A stretch of 64,000 nucleotides of DNA from CBDDHT01 sp965228615 (GCA_965228615.1 CBDDHT010000004.1:2666001-2730000); one strand, 5' to 3'; counted from the stretch's first letter, positions 8,616-17,245 are shown. Translations and numbers: made by a program. Notes: generated by a model not told the origin, from the letters alone.

Positions 8616-8904
8616 GGCGACACCTCTGCATGTTTCCGTGCGACTTGCCGAGTTGGCGGACCCGCGCGCACTTCTATTCGATGAGCAAGAATGATCTTTG
8701 TTCTTTGACATTCTGTAAAAAAACAAAGTAAAACATCAAATAATCAAAATTATACAATTGTAATATAATGTTATTATAATTTTATTCTTCAGTTTTATAA
8801 TTGCTTCACCTTATTCAAGATTCTTGAATTCTTACACGTCAACTTAATCATCCCATGTCTCAATAGTCCCCACCTGTCCGTGCACGGGAAAACAGAGTTG
8901 TCCA
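8616..8904. promoter_or_regulatory. Divergent tadG / tadE promoter region, AT-rich with dyads
   Basis: 289 bp without a gene. The segment about 8700-8835 is extremely AT-rich. A perfect 17-bp palindrome (ATTCAAGA-T-TCTTGAAT) lies at 8813-8829, and an ACAATTGT palindrome lies further left. It must contain the promoters for the TadG-like gene (minus) and the TadE-like gene (plus). The composition matches that of the flp promoter island, suggesting a shared regulator (inference). Confidence 0.6.
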
Positions 8905-9471
8905 ATGTCCGATTTGTCAGAACACGCTCAAGCGAAACCTCGCAACACGCTGCGACAGCGCTGGCGGCGCTTCAAACATGCGCGGTCGGGCTCGACAGCG
9001 ATCGAATTCGGTGTCGTTGCCGGCCCCTTCTTTCTGCTGCTCTTCGCCTTGATCGAAGTTGGATTGATGTTCCTTGCGACATTCACGCTCGAAAATGCCG
9101 TGGCTGAAGCAAGCCGTCTCATCCGAACGGGGCAGGCTCAAGGCTCCGGATTCAGCGAGTCGCAGTTCAAGACTGAAGTTTGCGGCAATATTTTTGGTCT
9201 TTTCGACTGCGAAGGCGGCCTCATTGTCGACGTGCGAAAATTCGACAATTTCACGAACGTCAACGTTCCTGACGCCATCGACGGAGATGGCAATCTCGCA
9301 GGAGGCTTCCAGTACGACCCCGGCAATGGCGGGGACATCGTCGTCGTTCGCATCTTCTACGAGTGGTCACTGCTTGCGGATTTGCCTGTGCTGGATTTGG
9401 GGAATATGGGCAACGGCAATCGTCTTCTTACGGCGACAGCCGCTTTCCGCAACGAGCCGTTTGACGGCTAG
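8905..9471 (+). CDS. tadE: TadE-like pseudopilin
   Basis: 188 aa. A basic N-terminus (RQRWRRFKHARSG) is followed by STAIEFGVVAGPFFLLLFALIEVGLMFL, the TadE hallmark: a Gly cleavage site, Glu at +5 and one transmembrane helix. The remainder is periplasmic and contains two Cys (VCGNIFGLFDCEGG), likely a disulfide. TadE-type pseudopilins are processed by the prepilin peptidase and help pilus assembly. The next gene starts 23 bp downstream and encodes a second protein of the same type. Confidence 0.88.
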   Translation: MSDLSEHAQAKPRNTLRQRWRRFKHARSGSTAIEFGVVAGPFFLLLFALIEVGLMFLATFTLENAVAEASRLIRTGQAQGSGFSESQFKTEVCGNIFGLFDCEGGLIVDVRKFDNFTNVNVPDAIDGDGNLAGGFQYDPGNGGDIVVVRIFYEWSLLADLPVLDLGNMGNGNRLLTATAAFRNEPFDG

Positions 9472-9494
9472 AGAACGAGCTGGAGACATTGGAT

Positions 9495-10043
9495 ATGAAA
9501 CGGTTTCCATCGCAGGCTATGGGGAAACGCCTTCGGTTTTGGCAAGAAACCAGTGGTGTCAGCGCCGTTGAATTCGCGCTGATCGTACCCATCATGATTA
9601 CGCTCTTTCTGGGTGCCGTCGAATTCGGTCATGCCCTGACAATCGACCGCCGTGTGACAGCAATCGCAAGTGCTACCGGCGATTTGGCTGCCCAGGTCGA
9701 GGAGGTCGACGATGCCGCGGTTCAGGATATCTTCGAGGCTTCAACCGCGATCATCGAACCCTACACATCAGGTCCACTGTCGATTGTTCTGACCAATGTC
9801 GAAGCGGATGGGGATGGCAACACAACCGTTTCCTGGAGCGAGTCGCGAAATGGCGCGGCGCGCGCAACCGGCAGTGCCATTACGGTTCCGAACGGTCTTG
9901 TTCTTCCTTCCCAATGTGTGATCCTGGCTGAGGTGACTTATTCCTATACGCCGCCGGTTGGCCATTTCATCACCGGAGGCATCACCATGGAAGAATCTTT
10001 CTACCTCAAGCCACGCCGTAGCGTCTGCGTAACGAAATCCTAA
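9495..10043 (+). CDS. tadF: TadE/TadF-like pseudopilin
   Basis: 182 aa from the ATG at 9495, which sits nine bases after GGAG; a TTG six bases earlier is possible but too close. The N-terminus has ETSGVSAVEFALIVPIMITLFLGAVEFG, again a Gly/Glu pseudopilin signature with one transmembrane helix. Two Cys occur in the C-terminal half (PSQCVILAE and RRSVCVTKS), suggesting a disulfide. It closes the plus-strand tad pair. Choosing between TadE and TadF by name is uncertain; the domain assignment is not. Confidence 0.82.
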   Translation: MKRFPSQAMGKRLRFWQETSGVSAVEFALIVPIMITLFLGAVEFGHALTIDRRVTAIASATGDLAAQVEEVDDAAVQDIFEASTAIIEPYTSGPLSIVLTNVEADGDGNTTVSWSESRNGAARATGSAITVPNGLVLPSQCVILAEVTYSYTPPVGHFITGGITMEESFYLKPRRSVCVTKS

Positions 10044-10203
10044 GGCTCAGACCTCACACCGGCATCCTCAGATCCGACCGGAGGGCCGTCCTCCGACGCG
10101 TTTGCCATTAGGGAAACGCTGTTTCTCAGCAAATACCGTTTGAAACCTGACTTCCGTCGCCGAAGATGTGCGAACCTGGCATCGGCAATGGGAGGATATG
10201 TGT

Positions 10204-10977
10204 ATGGCAAAATGGCTGCGCTTCGAGAAAAACGGAGAGCCCGGATTCGGCACGCTCGACGGCGACACAATTTCCATCGCGACAGGGAATATGTTCGCCG
10301 GAGCGACACCGAGCGGCGCGACGGTATCCTTGGGAGATGTGCGCATTCTGCCCCCCTGCGACCCAGGCAAGATGATCTGTCTTTGGAACAATTTCCACGC
10401 GCTTGCCGAAAAGGCCGGAAATCCGGTACCACCCGAGCCGCTCTATCTTCTGAAAGCGCCGAATGCGTTCCTGGGACCAAACGAGATCATCCGCCGCCCG
10501 GCCTCCTACGATGGCAAGATCGTCTATGAGGGCGAAATCGGCATCGTGATCGGAAAGAGATGCAGCGGCGTATCGGAAGCGGACTCCGCAAGCCATATTT
10601 TTGGCTATACTTGCATCAACGATATCACCGCGGTCGACATCATCGGCAGGGACCCGACCTTCGCGCAGTGGGTGCGGTCGAAAAGCTTCGATACGTTTGG
10701 CGTCTTCGGGCCGGTTGTCGAGACGGACATCGATCCCATGGGACTGCATATCAAGACGGTGCTGAATGGTGCCGAGCGCCAGAATTACCCGGTGGCCGAC
10801 ATGATCTTTCCGCCGCATCGCCTGGTCTCATTGTTGTCACACGACATGACCCTCGAGCCAGGGGACGTCATCGCCTGCGGCACATCGGTCGGAGTCGGAT
10901 CCATGAAAGAGCCCTCAAACAACGTCTCGGTCACGATCGAGGGCATTGGAACGCTCGAAAACCGCTTCGTGCAATAG
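10204..10977 (+). CDS. Fumarylacetoacetate hydrolase (FAH) family protein
   Basis: 257 aa from the ATG at 10204, preceded by GGGAGG at eight bases; the frame is open further upstream. The FAH fold shows PNAFLGPNEIIRRP, then metal-ligand acidic residues in KIVYEGEIGIVIG (Glu109, Glu111) and YTCINDITAVD (Asp140), and the C-terminal LEPGDVIACGTSVGVG. Members cleave or decarboxylate beta-diketo or hydroxy-keto acids in aromatic and sugar-acid breakdown, using Mg2+. The exact substrate cannot be told. The next gene, 29 bp on, encodes a ketopantoate-reductase-like protein, so the two may share an operon. Confidence 0.88.
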   Translation: MAKWLRFEKNGEPGFGTLDGDTISIATGNMFAGATPSGATVSLGDVRILPPCDPGKMICLWNNFHALAEKAGNPVPPEPLYLLKAPNAFLGPNEIIRRPASYDGKIVYEGEIGIVIGKRCSGVSEADSASHIFGYTCINDITAVDIIGRDPTFAQWVRSKSFDTFGVFGPVVETDIDPMGLHIKTVLNGAERQNYPVADMIFPPHRLVSLLSHDMTLEPGDVIACGTSVGVGSMKEPSNNVSVTIEGIGTLENRFVQ

Positions 10978-11006
10978 GGCCTGACTGAGCTTAAGAGGAG
11001 GAGAGC

Positions 11007-12008
11007 ATGAAAGTCTGTGTCATTGGTGCCGGTGCAATTGGCGGTTTGATGGCCGTAAAATTCGCGCTCGCCGGCGAAGATGTAACCGTTATCGATCAGG
11101 GCGCCCATCTGTCCGCGATCCAGGAGAACGGCCTGAAGCTGATCTGGGAGGATGGCAGCGAGCATGTCGCCCGGGTCAAAGCCGTCGGCAAGGTCGCCGA
11201 TGCCGGTCCCCAGGACGTTGTCATTCTGGCGGTCAAAGCCCATTTTCTCGATCAGGTCGCGCGCGAGATGGATCGGTTGATGGGACCGGATACAGTCATC
11301 GTGACCGTCCAGAACGGTTTGCCCTGGTGGTATTTCCACAAGCACGGCGGACCCCATGATGGAGAGCGCCTGCTCTCACTCGATCCCAGCGGGCTTCTGA
11401 CAAGACATATCGATGCGGATAGGATTGTCGGATGTGTCGTCTATCCCGCCGCCGGCGTCACCGAACCCGGTGTTATTCGTCACGTGGAGGGGGATCGCTT
11501 CCCATTGGGTGAACTCGACGGATCGACGTCCGCGCGGGCGCAAAAACTCTATGATCTCCTTGTTGGCGCAGGCTTCCGCTCTCGGATTCTCGACGATATC
11601 CGCTCGGAAATCTGGCTCAAAGCCTGGGGCAATCTGTCTTTCAATCCGATCAGTGCCCTCACCCACGCGACCCTCGTCGACATCTGCCAGTTTTCGGAAA
11701 CGAGAGCACTCGCGGCCGAGATGATGCACGAGGCTCAAGAAATCGCCGAGGCGCTTGGCGTCACTTTCCGGCACACGATCGGAAAAAGGATTGCTGGCGC
11801 GGAAAATGTCGGCGCGCACAAGACATCGATGCTTCAGGATGTCGAAGCCGGCCGGTCTCTCGAAACCGAAGCCCTGATCGGTTCGATCCTCGAAATGGGC
11901 AAGATGGTGGAAGTCCCGGCACCTTCGATCACCGCAATCTATGCCTGCGTCAAGCTCCTAAACAAGGTCATGCTGCTCGAAGGTGGCGGCGTCCGCGTTG
12001 CGGCGTAG
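11007..12008 (+). CDS. Ketopantoate reductase (ApbA/PanE) family protein
   Basis: 333 aa. An N-terminal Rossmann motif (VIGAGAIGGLMAVKFALAG) and the C-terminal ApbA domain with EIWLKAWGNLSFNPISALT, where the Lys and Asn match catalytic and binding positions of 2-dehydropantoate 2-reductases. AGGAGGAGAG precedes the ATG. The family reduces ketopantoate with NADPH, but many paralogues act on other 2-oxo acids. Pairing with an FAH-family gene rather than panB/panC argues for a catabolic paralogue, so no symbol is given. Confidence 0.85.
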   Translation: MKVCVIGAGAIGGLMAVKFALAGEDVTVIDQGAHLSAIQENGLKLIWEDGSEHVARVKAVGKVADAGPQDVVILAVKAHFLDQVAREMDRLMGPDTVIVTVQNGLPWWYFHKHGGPHDGERLLSLDPSGLLTRHIDADRIVGCVVYPAAGVTEPGVIRHVEGDRFPLGELDGSTSARAQKLYDLLVGAGFRSRILDDIRSEIWLKAWGNLSFNPISALTHATLVDICQFSETRALAAEMMHEAQEIAEALGVTFRHTIGKRIAGAENVGAHKTSMLQDVEAGRSLETEALIGSILEMGKMVEVPAPSITAIYACVKLLNKVMLLEGGGVRVAA

Positions 12009-12174
12009 AGAATTTCAGCGGCATGAGACACATGCTGCCCCTTTGACGCCACACGGATTTCCGCTAAGGTTGAGGGCTCAATGAACAGCGCAGGCGGGTC
12101 CCGCTCGGCCGAAACGCGCTGAACGACAGGCTGCAAATCTTAGTCGTTGTGCCCGAATGGGGAGGGAATGAACT

Positions 12175-12651
12175 ATGCACAAAGCCTTGGTAATCGACCC
12201 TGGCAAATGTACAGGCTGCAAGCAGTGTGAGCTTGCATGCTCTTATGTGAAGGAAGGGGTCTTCAACCCCTCGAAATCGCGCATCCGCGTATTCGACTTC
12301 CATCACGAAGCCCGCTTCGTACCATACACCTGCACCCAGTGCGACGAAGCCTGGTGCCAGCAGGCCTGTCCGGTCAACGCCATTACGACAGACGACTCAG
12401 GCGTCAAAGTCGTTCACGACACGCTGTGCGTCGGCTGCAAGGTCTGCACCATCGCCTGTCCCTTCGGCACCGTGAACTACAATTCCTCAACCGGCAAAGT
12501 CATCAAGTGCGACGAGTGCGGCGGCGACCCGGAATGCGCCAAGGCCTGTCCCACGGACGCCATCGTCTATGCCGATGTCGAGCAGGCCGGCTACGAGAAA
12601 ATGAAGATCTGGGCCTCCAAGACCGACTCCGGCGCCCGCGCTGCTCACTGA
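12175..12651 (+). CDS. Four-cluster ferredoxin, electron-transfer subunit of the AOR
   Basis: 158 aa. Sixteen cysteines form four [4Fe-4S] motifs: CTGCKQCELACS, CTQCDEAWCQQACP, CVGCKVCTIACP and CDECGGDPECAKACP. No signal peptide, so cytoplasmic. This is the HycB/AorA-type subunit that passes electrons between the tungsten enzyme encoded next and the FAD protein two genes on. GGGGAGGG stands upstream of the ATG. It is the first gene of the apparent operon 12175-17781, so the promoter should lie in 12009-12174. Confidence 0.9.
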   Translation: MHKALVIDPGKCTGCKQCELACSYVKEGVFNPSKSRIRVFDFHHEARFVPYTCTQCDEAWCQQACPVNAITTDDSGVKVVHDTLCVGCKVCTIACPFGTVNYNSSTGKVIKCDECGGDPECAKACPTDAIVYADVEQAGYEKMKIWASKTDSGARAAH

Positions 12652-12697
12652 CAGCGCGACACCGCTAAACGGATTCGGCGACAGGAAACCCAAGAGG

Positions 12698-12768
12698 CGC
12701 GGAGTGCCCACAGGGCACGACCGGGAAGCCAAAAAAGCGAGGAGTGCCCTTAGGGCACGACGAGGAAG
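12698..12768 (+). repeat. Two tandem 40-bp-spaced hairpin repeats upstream of aor
   Basis: Two near-identical units occur between the ferredoxin and AOR genes. Each reads GGAGTGCCC-(ACA or TTA)-GGGCACGAC followed by a GGAAGC box. The GTGCCC/GGGCAC stems are at 12704-12718 and 12744-12758, exactly 40 bp apart. They may be RNA processing, stabilising or translation-control elements, or a small expanding repeat. Confidence 0.7.
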
Positions 12769-12790
12769 CTTAAGAAGAGAGAAACACATC

Positions 12791-14638
12791 ATGGCGTGGA
12801 CACGGAAAATTCTCCGCGTGAACCTCACCGAAGGAACATGCAAATCGGAGCCCCTCAATATGGAGTGGGCCAATCAGTATCTCGGGCAGCGTGGCTTGGC
12901 GTCCAAATATCTCATGGAAGAGATGGACCCCAAAGTCGACCCGCTCGGTCCCGACAACAAGTTGATTTTCGCCACGGGCCCCTTGACCGGAACATGCGCA
13001 TCGACCGGCGGGCGCTATTCGGTCATCACCAAGGGCGCGCTCACAGGCGCCATCGCCTGCTCCAATTCCGGCGGCTATTTCGGCGCTGAAATGAAATTCG
13101 CCGGTTGGGACATGATCATCTTCGAAGGTCGGTCGGAGAAACCGGTCTATCTTGCCGTGATCGATGACAAGGCCGAGCTCAAAGACGCATCCGAACATTG
13201 GGGAACATCCGTCTGGGAGACCGATGCGGCGATCAAAGCGCAACACCAGGATCCGATGATGCATATTGCAGCGATCGGTGTTTCCGGAGAGAACGGCGTC
13301 CTCTATTCCTGTATCGTCAACGATCTCCATCGGGCAGCCGGGCGTTCGGGCGTCGGCGCGGTCATGGGCTCGAAGAATCTCAAGGCCGTCGCCGTGCGTG
13401 GCACGGGCGGCGTCGCCGTCGACGACTTCCGCGCTTTCATGGATGCGACGAAAGCCGGCAAGAAGGTTCTCGCCGACAATGCGGTGACAGGCGAAGGTCT
13501 GCCGACCTACGGCACACAGGTGCTCATGAATGTCATCAACGAAGCGGGTGCCCTGCCGACACGAAACTCGCGCGATGTACAATTCGAAGGCGCGCACGAT
13601 ATCTCGGCAGAAGCCATGGCCGAGCCGCGCCGCTCGGACGGCAAGCCGAACCTTCTGACAAATCAGGCCTGCTTCGGCTGCACGATCGCCTGCGGGCGCA
13701 TCTCCAAGATCGACGAGAAACACTATACGGTCGTCAATCGACCGCAGTATCAGGGCGCGTCCGGCGGTCTCGAATATGAGGCTGCTTGGGCACTCGGAGC
13801 CGCTACGGGCGTCAACGATCTGGAAGCGCTGACCTTTGCAAACTTCATCTGTAACGAGCAGGGCCTCGACCCGATCTCCTTCGGCGCCACGGTCGGCGCT
13901 GCGATGGAACTCTATGGCGATGGAATCATCACCGACGCAGATACGGAAGGGCTGGCGCTCAATTTCGGTTCGGCCGAGGCGCTGACCAAAGCAGCAGAGC
14001 TCACGGGCCAGGCCGAAGGCTTCGGCAAGGTCCTCGGGCTCGGCTCGAAACGGCTGTGTGAAAAATACGGTCGTCCCGAGCTTTCGATGACCGTCAAGGG
14101 CCAGGAGTTTCCGGCGTACGATCCCCGCGGTATCCAAGGCATGGGCCTCACTTATGCCACGTCCAACCGGGGCGCCTGTCATCTGCGCAGCTACACGGTG
14201 TCTTCGGAAATTCTCGGCATTCCCGAGAAGACCGATCCTCTGACGACCGACGGCAAGGCGGGACTCGTGAAAGCATTCCAGGATGCAACAGCAGCGGTCG
14301 ACTCATCGGGACTCTGTGTCTTCACCACCTTCGCCTGGACCCTTGAGGATATTTCGCCTCAGGTGAATGCAGGATGCGAAGGCGACTGGACTGTGGACAA
14401 GATGCTGGAAGTCGGCGAGCGGATCTGGAATCTGGAACGCCAGTTCAATCTTGCCGCCGGCTTTACCGGCAAGGACGACACGCTGCCGCCACGGTTGCTG
14501 AAAGATGCCGCCAAGAGCGGACCTGCCGAAGGCCTGACGACCGGCCTCGACAAGATGCTGCCGGAATATTACCAGCTTCGGGGCTGGACCGACGACGGCA
14601 TTCCCAGCAACGAAACACTATCGCGTCTGGCTGTTTGA
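12791..14638 (+). CDS. aor: Aldehyde:ferredoxin oxidoreductase (W/Mo bis-pyranopterin), catalytic subunit
   Basis: 615 aa from the ATG at 12791 (MAWTRKILRVNLTEG), the usual length of the family. The N-terminal domain shows ATGPLTGTCASTGGRYSVITKG and SNSGGYFGAEMKFAGWD, the cofactor-binding region of AORs. The [4Fe-4S] ligands are Cys294, Cys297 and Cys301 (CFGCTIAC) and Cys509 (SSGLCVFT). AORs oxidise aldehydes to acids, or reduce acids, with low-potential electrons. The four-cluster ferredoxin upstream and the FAD/NAD protein downstream indicate an AorABC-type NAD-linked complex as known from betaproteobacteria. The metal is expected to be tungsten. Confidence 0.92.
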   Translation: MAWTRKILRVNLTEGTCKSEPLNMEWANQYLGQRGLASKYLMEEMDPKVDPLGPDNKLIFATGPLTGTCASTGGRYSVITKGALTGAIACSNSGGYFGAEMKFAGWDMIIFEGRSEKPVYLAVIDDKAELKDASEHWGTSVWETDAAIKAQHQDPMMHIAAIGVSGENGVLYSCIVNDLHRAAGRSGVGAVMGSKNLKAVAVRGTGGVAVDDFRAFMDATKAGKKVLADNAVTGEGLPTYGTQVLMNVINEAGALPTRNSRDVQFEGAHDISAEAMAEPRRSDGKPNLLTNQACFGCTIACGRISKIDEKHYTVVNRPQYQGASGGLEYEAAWALGAATGVNDLEALTFANFICNEQGLDPISFGATVGAAMELYGDGIITDADTEGLALNFGSAEALTKAAELTGQAEGFGKVLGLGSKRLCEKYGRPELSMTVKGQEFPAYDPRGIQGMGLTYATSNRGACHLRSYTVSSEILGIPEKTDPLTTDGKAGLVKAFQDATAAVDSSGLCVFTTFAWTLEDISPQVNAGCEGDWTVDKMLEVGERIWNLERQFNLAAGFTGKDDTLPPRLLKDAAKSGPAEGLTTGLDKMLPEYYQLRGWTDDGIPSNETLSRLAV

Positions 14639-14661
14639 GCCGACGCCCGGGGTGAAAAAAG

Positions 14662-15918
14662 ATGCACTACGTCATCCTGGGCGCCGGCCCGGCCGGCGTG
14701 ATCGCCGCCGAAACGCTGCGAAAGGCGGATTCGGCGTGTGAGATTACGCTTGTGGGCGGCGAGAACGAGCCGCCCTATTCGCGCATGGCGATCCCTTATT
14801 TCCTCACCGACGATATCGCCGAGGAAGGCACATATCTGCGTCACGATGCGGGGCACTATGATGCGCTGCGTATCGGTTACAAACAGGCGCGCGCAAAGAG
14901 CATTGATCCGCAGGCACACACGATCGCCCTCGAAGATGGCGGAACGCTCGGCTACGACAAACTGCTGATTGCCACCGGTGCCAGTCCGATCCGCCCACCG
15001 ATCAAGGGATTGGATCACCCCGGTGTCCACACATGCTGGACACTGGAAGACGCACGCGCCATCGCGGAAAAGGCCAAAGCAGGAGATCCGGTCGTGCTAA
15101 TCGGCGCCGGGTTCATCGGCTCGATTATTCTGGAGGCCCTGGTGGCCAAGGGCGTCGAACTGACTGTCGTCGAGATGGGGGACCGAATGGTGCCCCGCAT
15201 GATGGACGAGACTGCCGGCGCCATGCTGCAGCGCTGGTGCGAAGCCAAGGGCGTACGGGTCCTGACCGAAACGCGCATTAAGAAGATCAAGCAAAAGAAG
15301 AACAAGCCCGGTTTGAAGGTCAAAACCTCCGAAGGCAAAAAGCTGAACGCACAGCTCGTCGTCGTCGCGGCGGGCGTCGCGCCAAATACCGACTTCCTTG
15401 AAGGCAGCGAGATCGAGACGGATGTCGGTATCCGGGTCGACAAGCATATGGCGACGAACGTTGCCGATATCTATGCCGCCGGCGACGTCGTGCAAGCCCT
15501 CGATCTTTCGACGGGCGAGTACAGCGTACTCGCCATCCAGCCGACAGCGGTCGAACATGGTCGTCTCGCGGCTCTCAACATGACAGGCAATGTCACGCCC
15601 CATGAGGGCAGCCTGAACATGAATGTGCTCGATACGATGGGATTGATATCGTCTTCCTTCGGTGCCTGGATGGGTGTCGATGGCGGCGAATCGGCGCGAC
15701 TGGTAGACGAGGACGCTTCCCGCTATCTGCGGCTGGAGTTTTCGGGCGACACACTGGTCGGTGCTCAGGCTGTCGGCCTGACGGAGAATATCGGCATCCT
15801 GCGTGGCCTGATCCAGACGAAGCTGCCGCTCGGCAGTTGGAAGGACCGGTTGCTCAAATCGCCGGAACGGCTGGCCGAAGCCTATGTGGCGACCTCACAA
15901 GGCATCGGGCCTGCCTGA
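14662..15918 (+). CDS. FAD/NAD(H)-dependent oxidoreductase, reductase subunit of the AOR complex
   Basis: 418 aa. FAD-binding GAGPAG at residues 7-12, SRMAIPYFLTDDI, LLIATGASPIRPPI, then an NAD-binding motif (VVLIGAGFIGSIILEAL), and IYAAGDVVQA near residue 270. No redox-active disulfide is evident. This matches the NADH-oxidoreductase class fused or linked to AORs (AorC-like), feeding or accepting electrons through the ferredoxin. A Lys-rich stretch (KKIKQKKNKPG) lies in the NAD domain. It starts 23 bp after aor and belongs to the same operon. Confidence 0.88.
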   Translation: MHYVILGAGPAGVIAAETLRKADSACEITLVGGENEPPYSRMAIPYFLTDDIAEEGTYLRHDAGHYDALRIGYKQARAKSIDPQAHTIALEDGGTLGYDKLLIATGASPIRPPIKGLDHPGVHTCWTLEDARAIAEKAKAGDPVVLIGAGFIGSIILEALVAKGVELTVVEMGDRMVPRMMDETAGAMLQRWCEAKGVRVLTETRIKKIKQKKNKPGLKVKTSEGKKLNAQLVVVAAGVAPNTDFLEGSEIETDVGIRVDKHMATNVADIYAAGDVVQALDLSTGEYSVLAIQPTAVEHGRLAALNMTGNVTPHEGSLNMNVLDTMGLISSSFGAWMGVDGGESARLVDEDASRYLRLEFSGDTLVGAQAVGLTENIGILRGLIQTKLPLGSWKDRLLKSPERLAEAYVATSQGIGPA

Positions 15919-15940
15919 CGAAGAGACAGGAACGTATGCT

Positions 15941-16192
15941 TTGAAGATTACCCTGAAACTCTATGCGTCTCTTGGCGCCTACCTCCCGGCGGGTGCGGTC
16001 CGCAATGAGATCGATCTCGACTTACCCGATGGCATGACCGTGGGCGACCTGCTGGGCCGCCATCAGGTTCCGCGAGAAGCCTGCCACCTCATCCTGATCA
16101 ACGGGACCTTCACGCCGCCAGCCACCGCGGACGCGAAAACTCTGACCGAAGGCGATTCGGTCGCAGTCTGGCCACCGGTCGCCGGAGGCTGA
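15941..16192 (+). CDS. MoaD/ThiS-like small sulfur-carrier protein
   Basis: 83 aa if translation starts at TTG 15941, which follows GACAGGA at a proper distance; the nearby ATG at 15936 is out of frame. The sequence KITLKLYASLGAYLP, LPDGMTVGDLL and the C-terminal VAVWPPVAGG are those of a beta-grasp MoaD-like protein with a terminal Gly-Gly. MoaD thiocarboxylate donates sulfur during pyranopterin synthesis. A copy inside an AOR operon is probably dedicated to the tungsten cofactor. No activating E1 enzyme is encoded here, so MoeB/ThiF must come from elsewhere. Confidence 0.85.
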   Translation: MKITLKLYASLGAYLPAGAVRNEIDLDLPDGMTVGDLLGRHQVPREACHLILINGTFTPPATADAKTLTEGDSVAVWPPVAGG

Positions 16193-16194
16193 GG

Positions 16195-16491
16195 GTGGCA
16201 GATACGCCGGCGCCGGTCGAAAAAATCATGTCTCTTGGTCCCGCCGAGTTCGAACGCAGTCTGTATGTGCTCGCCCCGGCTGCAAAGCTCGATGCGGACG
16301 GGCGCGTCATACTCGAGCATCCACCAGGACAGGTCGAACTGACATTCGACTCCCTGCCCTCTCAGACGCTGGGCGGCTTGTTGGCACTGCCACGTGCGCG
16401 TATCACACTTGACTTCACCGGACTTGCACAAAACGACGCAGACGCCTTTTTGCAAAAGTTCGACCGTGCATTTCAGCGGGGCGGCGGGTAG
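16195..16491 (+). CDS. Unknown 98-aa protein of the AOR operon, C-terminal Gly-Gly-Gly
   Basis: 98 aa starting at GTG 16195, two bases after the MoaD-like stop, so strongly coupled. The sequence has a short N-terminal arm, then FERSLYVLAPAAKLDADG, strands around VELTFDSLP, GGLLALPRARITLDFTG, and a helix ending FDRAFQRGGG. There is no signal peptide, Cys or membrane segment. I do not recognise a family. The terminal glycine run next to a Gly-Gly MoaD-like protein suggests a second carrier-like or cofactor-handling protein; this is inference. It is followed 10 bp later by the TSUP permease gene. Confidence 0.7.
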   Translation: MADTPAPVEKIMSLGPAEFERSLYVLAPAAKLDADGRVILEHPPGQVELTFDSLPSQTLGGLLALPRARITLDFTGLAQNDADAFLQKFDRAFQRGGG

Positions 16492-16501
16492 ATCAGTTCC
16501 C

Positions 16502-17245
16502 ATGTGGACAACTGACACTCTTGTCATTGTTGGCGTGACGTTTCTGCTGGCAGGTCTCGTCAAGGGCGTCATTGGACTTGGCGTACCGACTGTCTCTCTT
16601 GCAATCCTGACCGCAACGCTAGGCCTCAAACCAGCGATGGCCCTTTTGTTGTTCCCATCGCTCATTACGAATATCTGGCAGGCGTTGGTCGGCGGTCAGC
16701 TACTTGCCATATTGCGTCGGCTTTGGAGTCTGCTCCTCGCGATTTGTGTCGCAACGTGGATCGGGGTTCGCGTTCTGGCGACAGTCGACACATCGCTCTT
16801 ATCGGCACTGCTCGGTTGTCTCCTGGTTCTCTATGCCTCATATGGACTTCTTCGTCCCAAGATGCCGAACCTCAGCCAGTCCGAGTTCTGGCTGTCTCCT
16901 GTCGTCGGGACCGTCAACGGAGTCCTGACCGGAATGACAGGATCATTTGTTTTTCCTGGCGTTCCCTATATGCAAGCGATCGGTCTGCCACGCGATACAC
17001 TTATCCAGGCCATGGGCGTTCTGTTCACGGTGTCGACCGCCGCCCTCGCCCTCTCTCTTGGCGAACAGAAATTTCTCACGATGGAGCTAGGCACGCTGTC
17101 GATTGCCGGCGTCGTCCCGGCATTGATCGGGATGGTTTTGGGACAGAAGGTCAGACAACGCCTATCGGAGGCAGCCTTCCGCAAAGTATTTTTCAGCGCG
17201 ATTATTTTGCTCGGCATCTACATCACTGCGCGATCGATTCTCTGA
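16502..17245 (+). CDS. TauE/SafE (TSUP) family membrane permease
   Basis: 247 aa from the ATG at 16502 with about eight transmembrane segments. It shows the family pattern: an N-terminal half LAGLVKGVIGLGVPTVSLAI and a repeat in the second half, VVGTVNGVLTGMTGSFVFPGVPYMQA. TSUP proteins export or import small sulfur-containing anions such as sulfite and organosulfonates. Position inside the AOR operon raises the possibility that it moves an oxyanion or acid connected with AOR; the sequence does not prove this. It is 10 bp after the 98-aa gene and 20 bp before a methyltransferase. Confidence 0.87.
   Translation: MWTTDTLVIVGVTFLLAGLVKGVIGLGVPTVSLAILTATLGLKPAMALLLFPSLITNIWQALVGGQLLAILRRLWSLLLAICVATWIGVRVLATVDTSLLSALLGCLLVLYASYGLLRPKMPNLSQSEFWLSPVVGTVNGVLTGMTGSFVFPGVPYMQAIGLPRDTLIQAMGVLFTVSTAALALSLGEQKFLTMELGTLSIAGVVPALIGMVLGQKVRQRLSEAAFRKVFFSAIILLGIYITARSIL

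Noticed and set aside
12770..14182. 470-aa open frame on the minus strand opposite aor
   Set aside because: Fully antisense to the AOR gene, low-complexity Arg/Asp pattern, no ribosome site.
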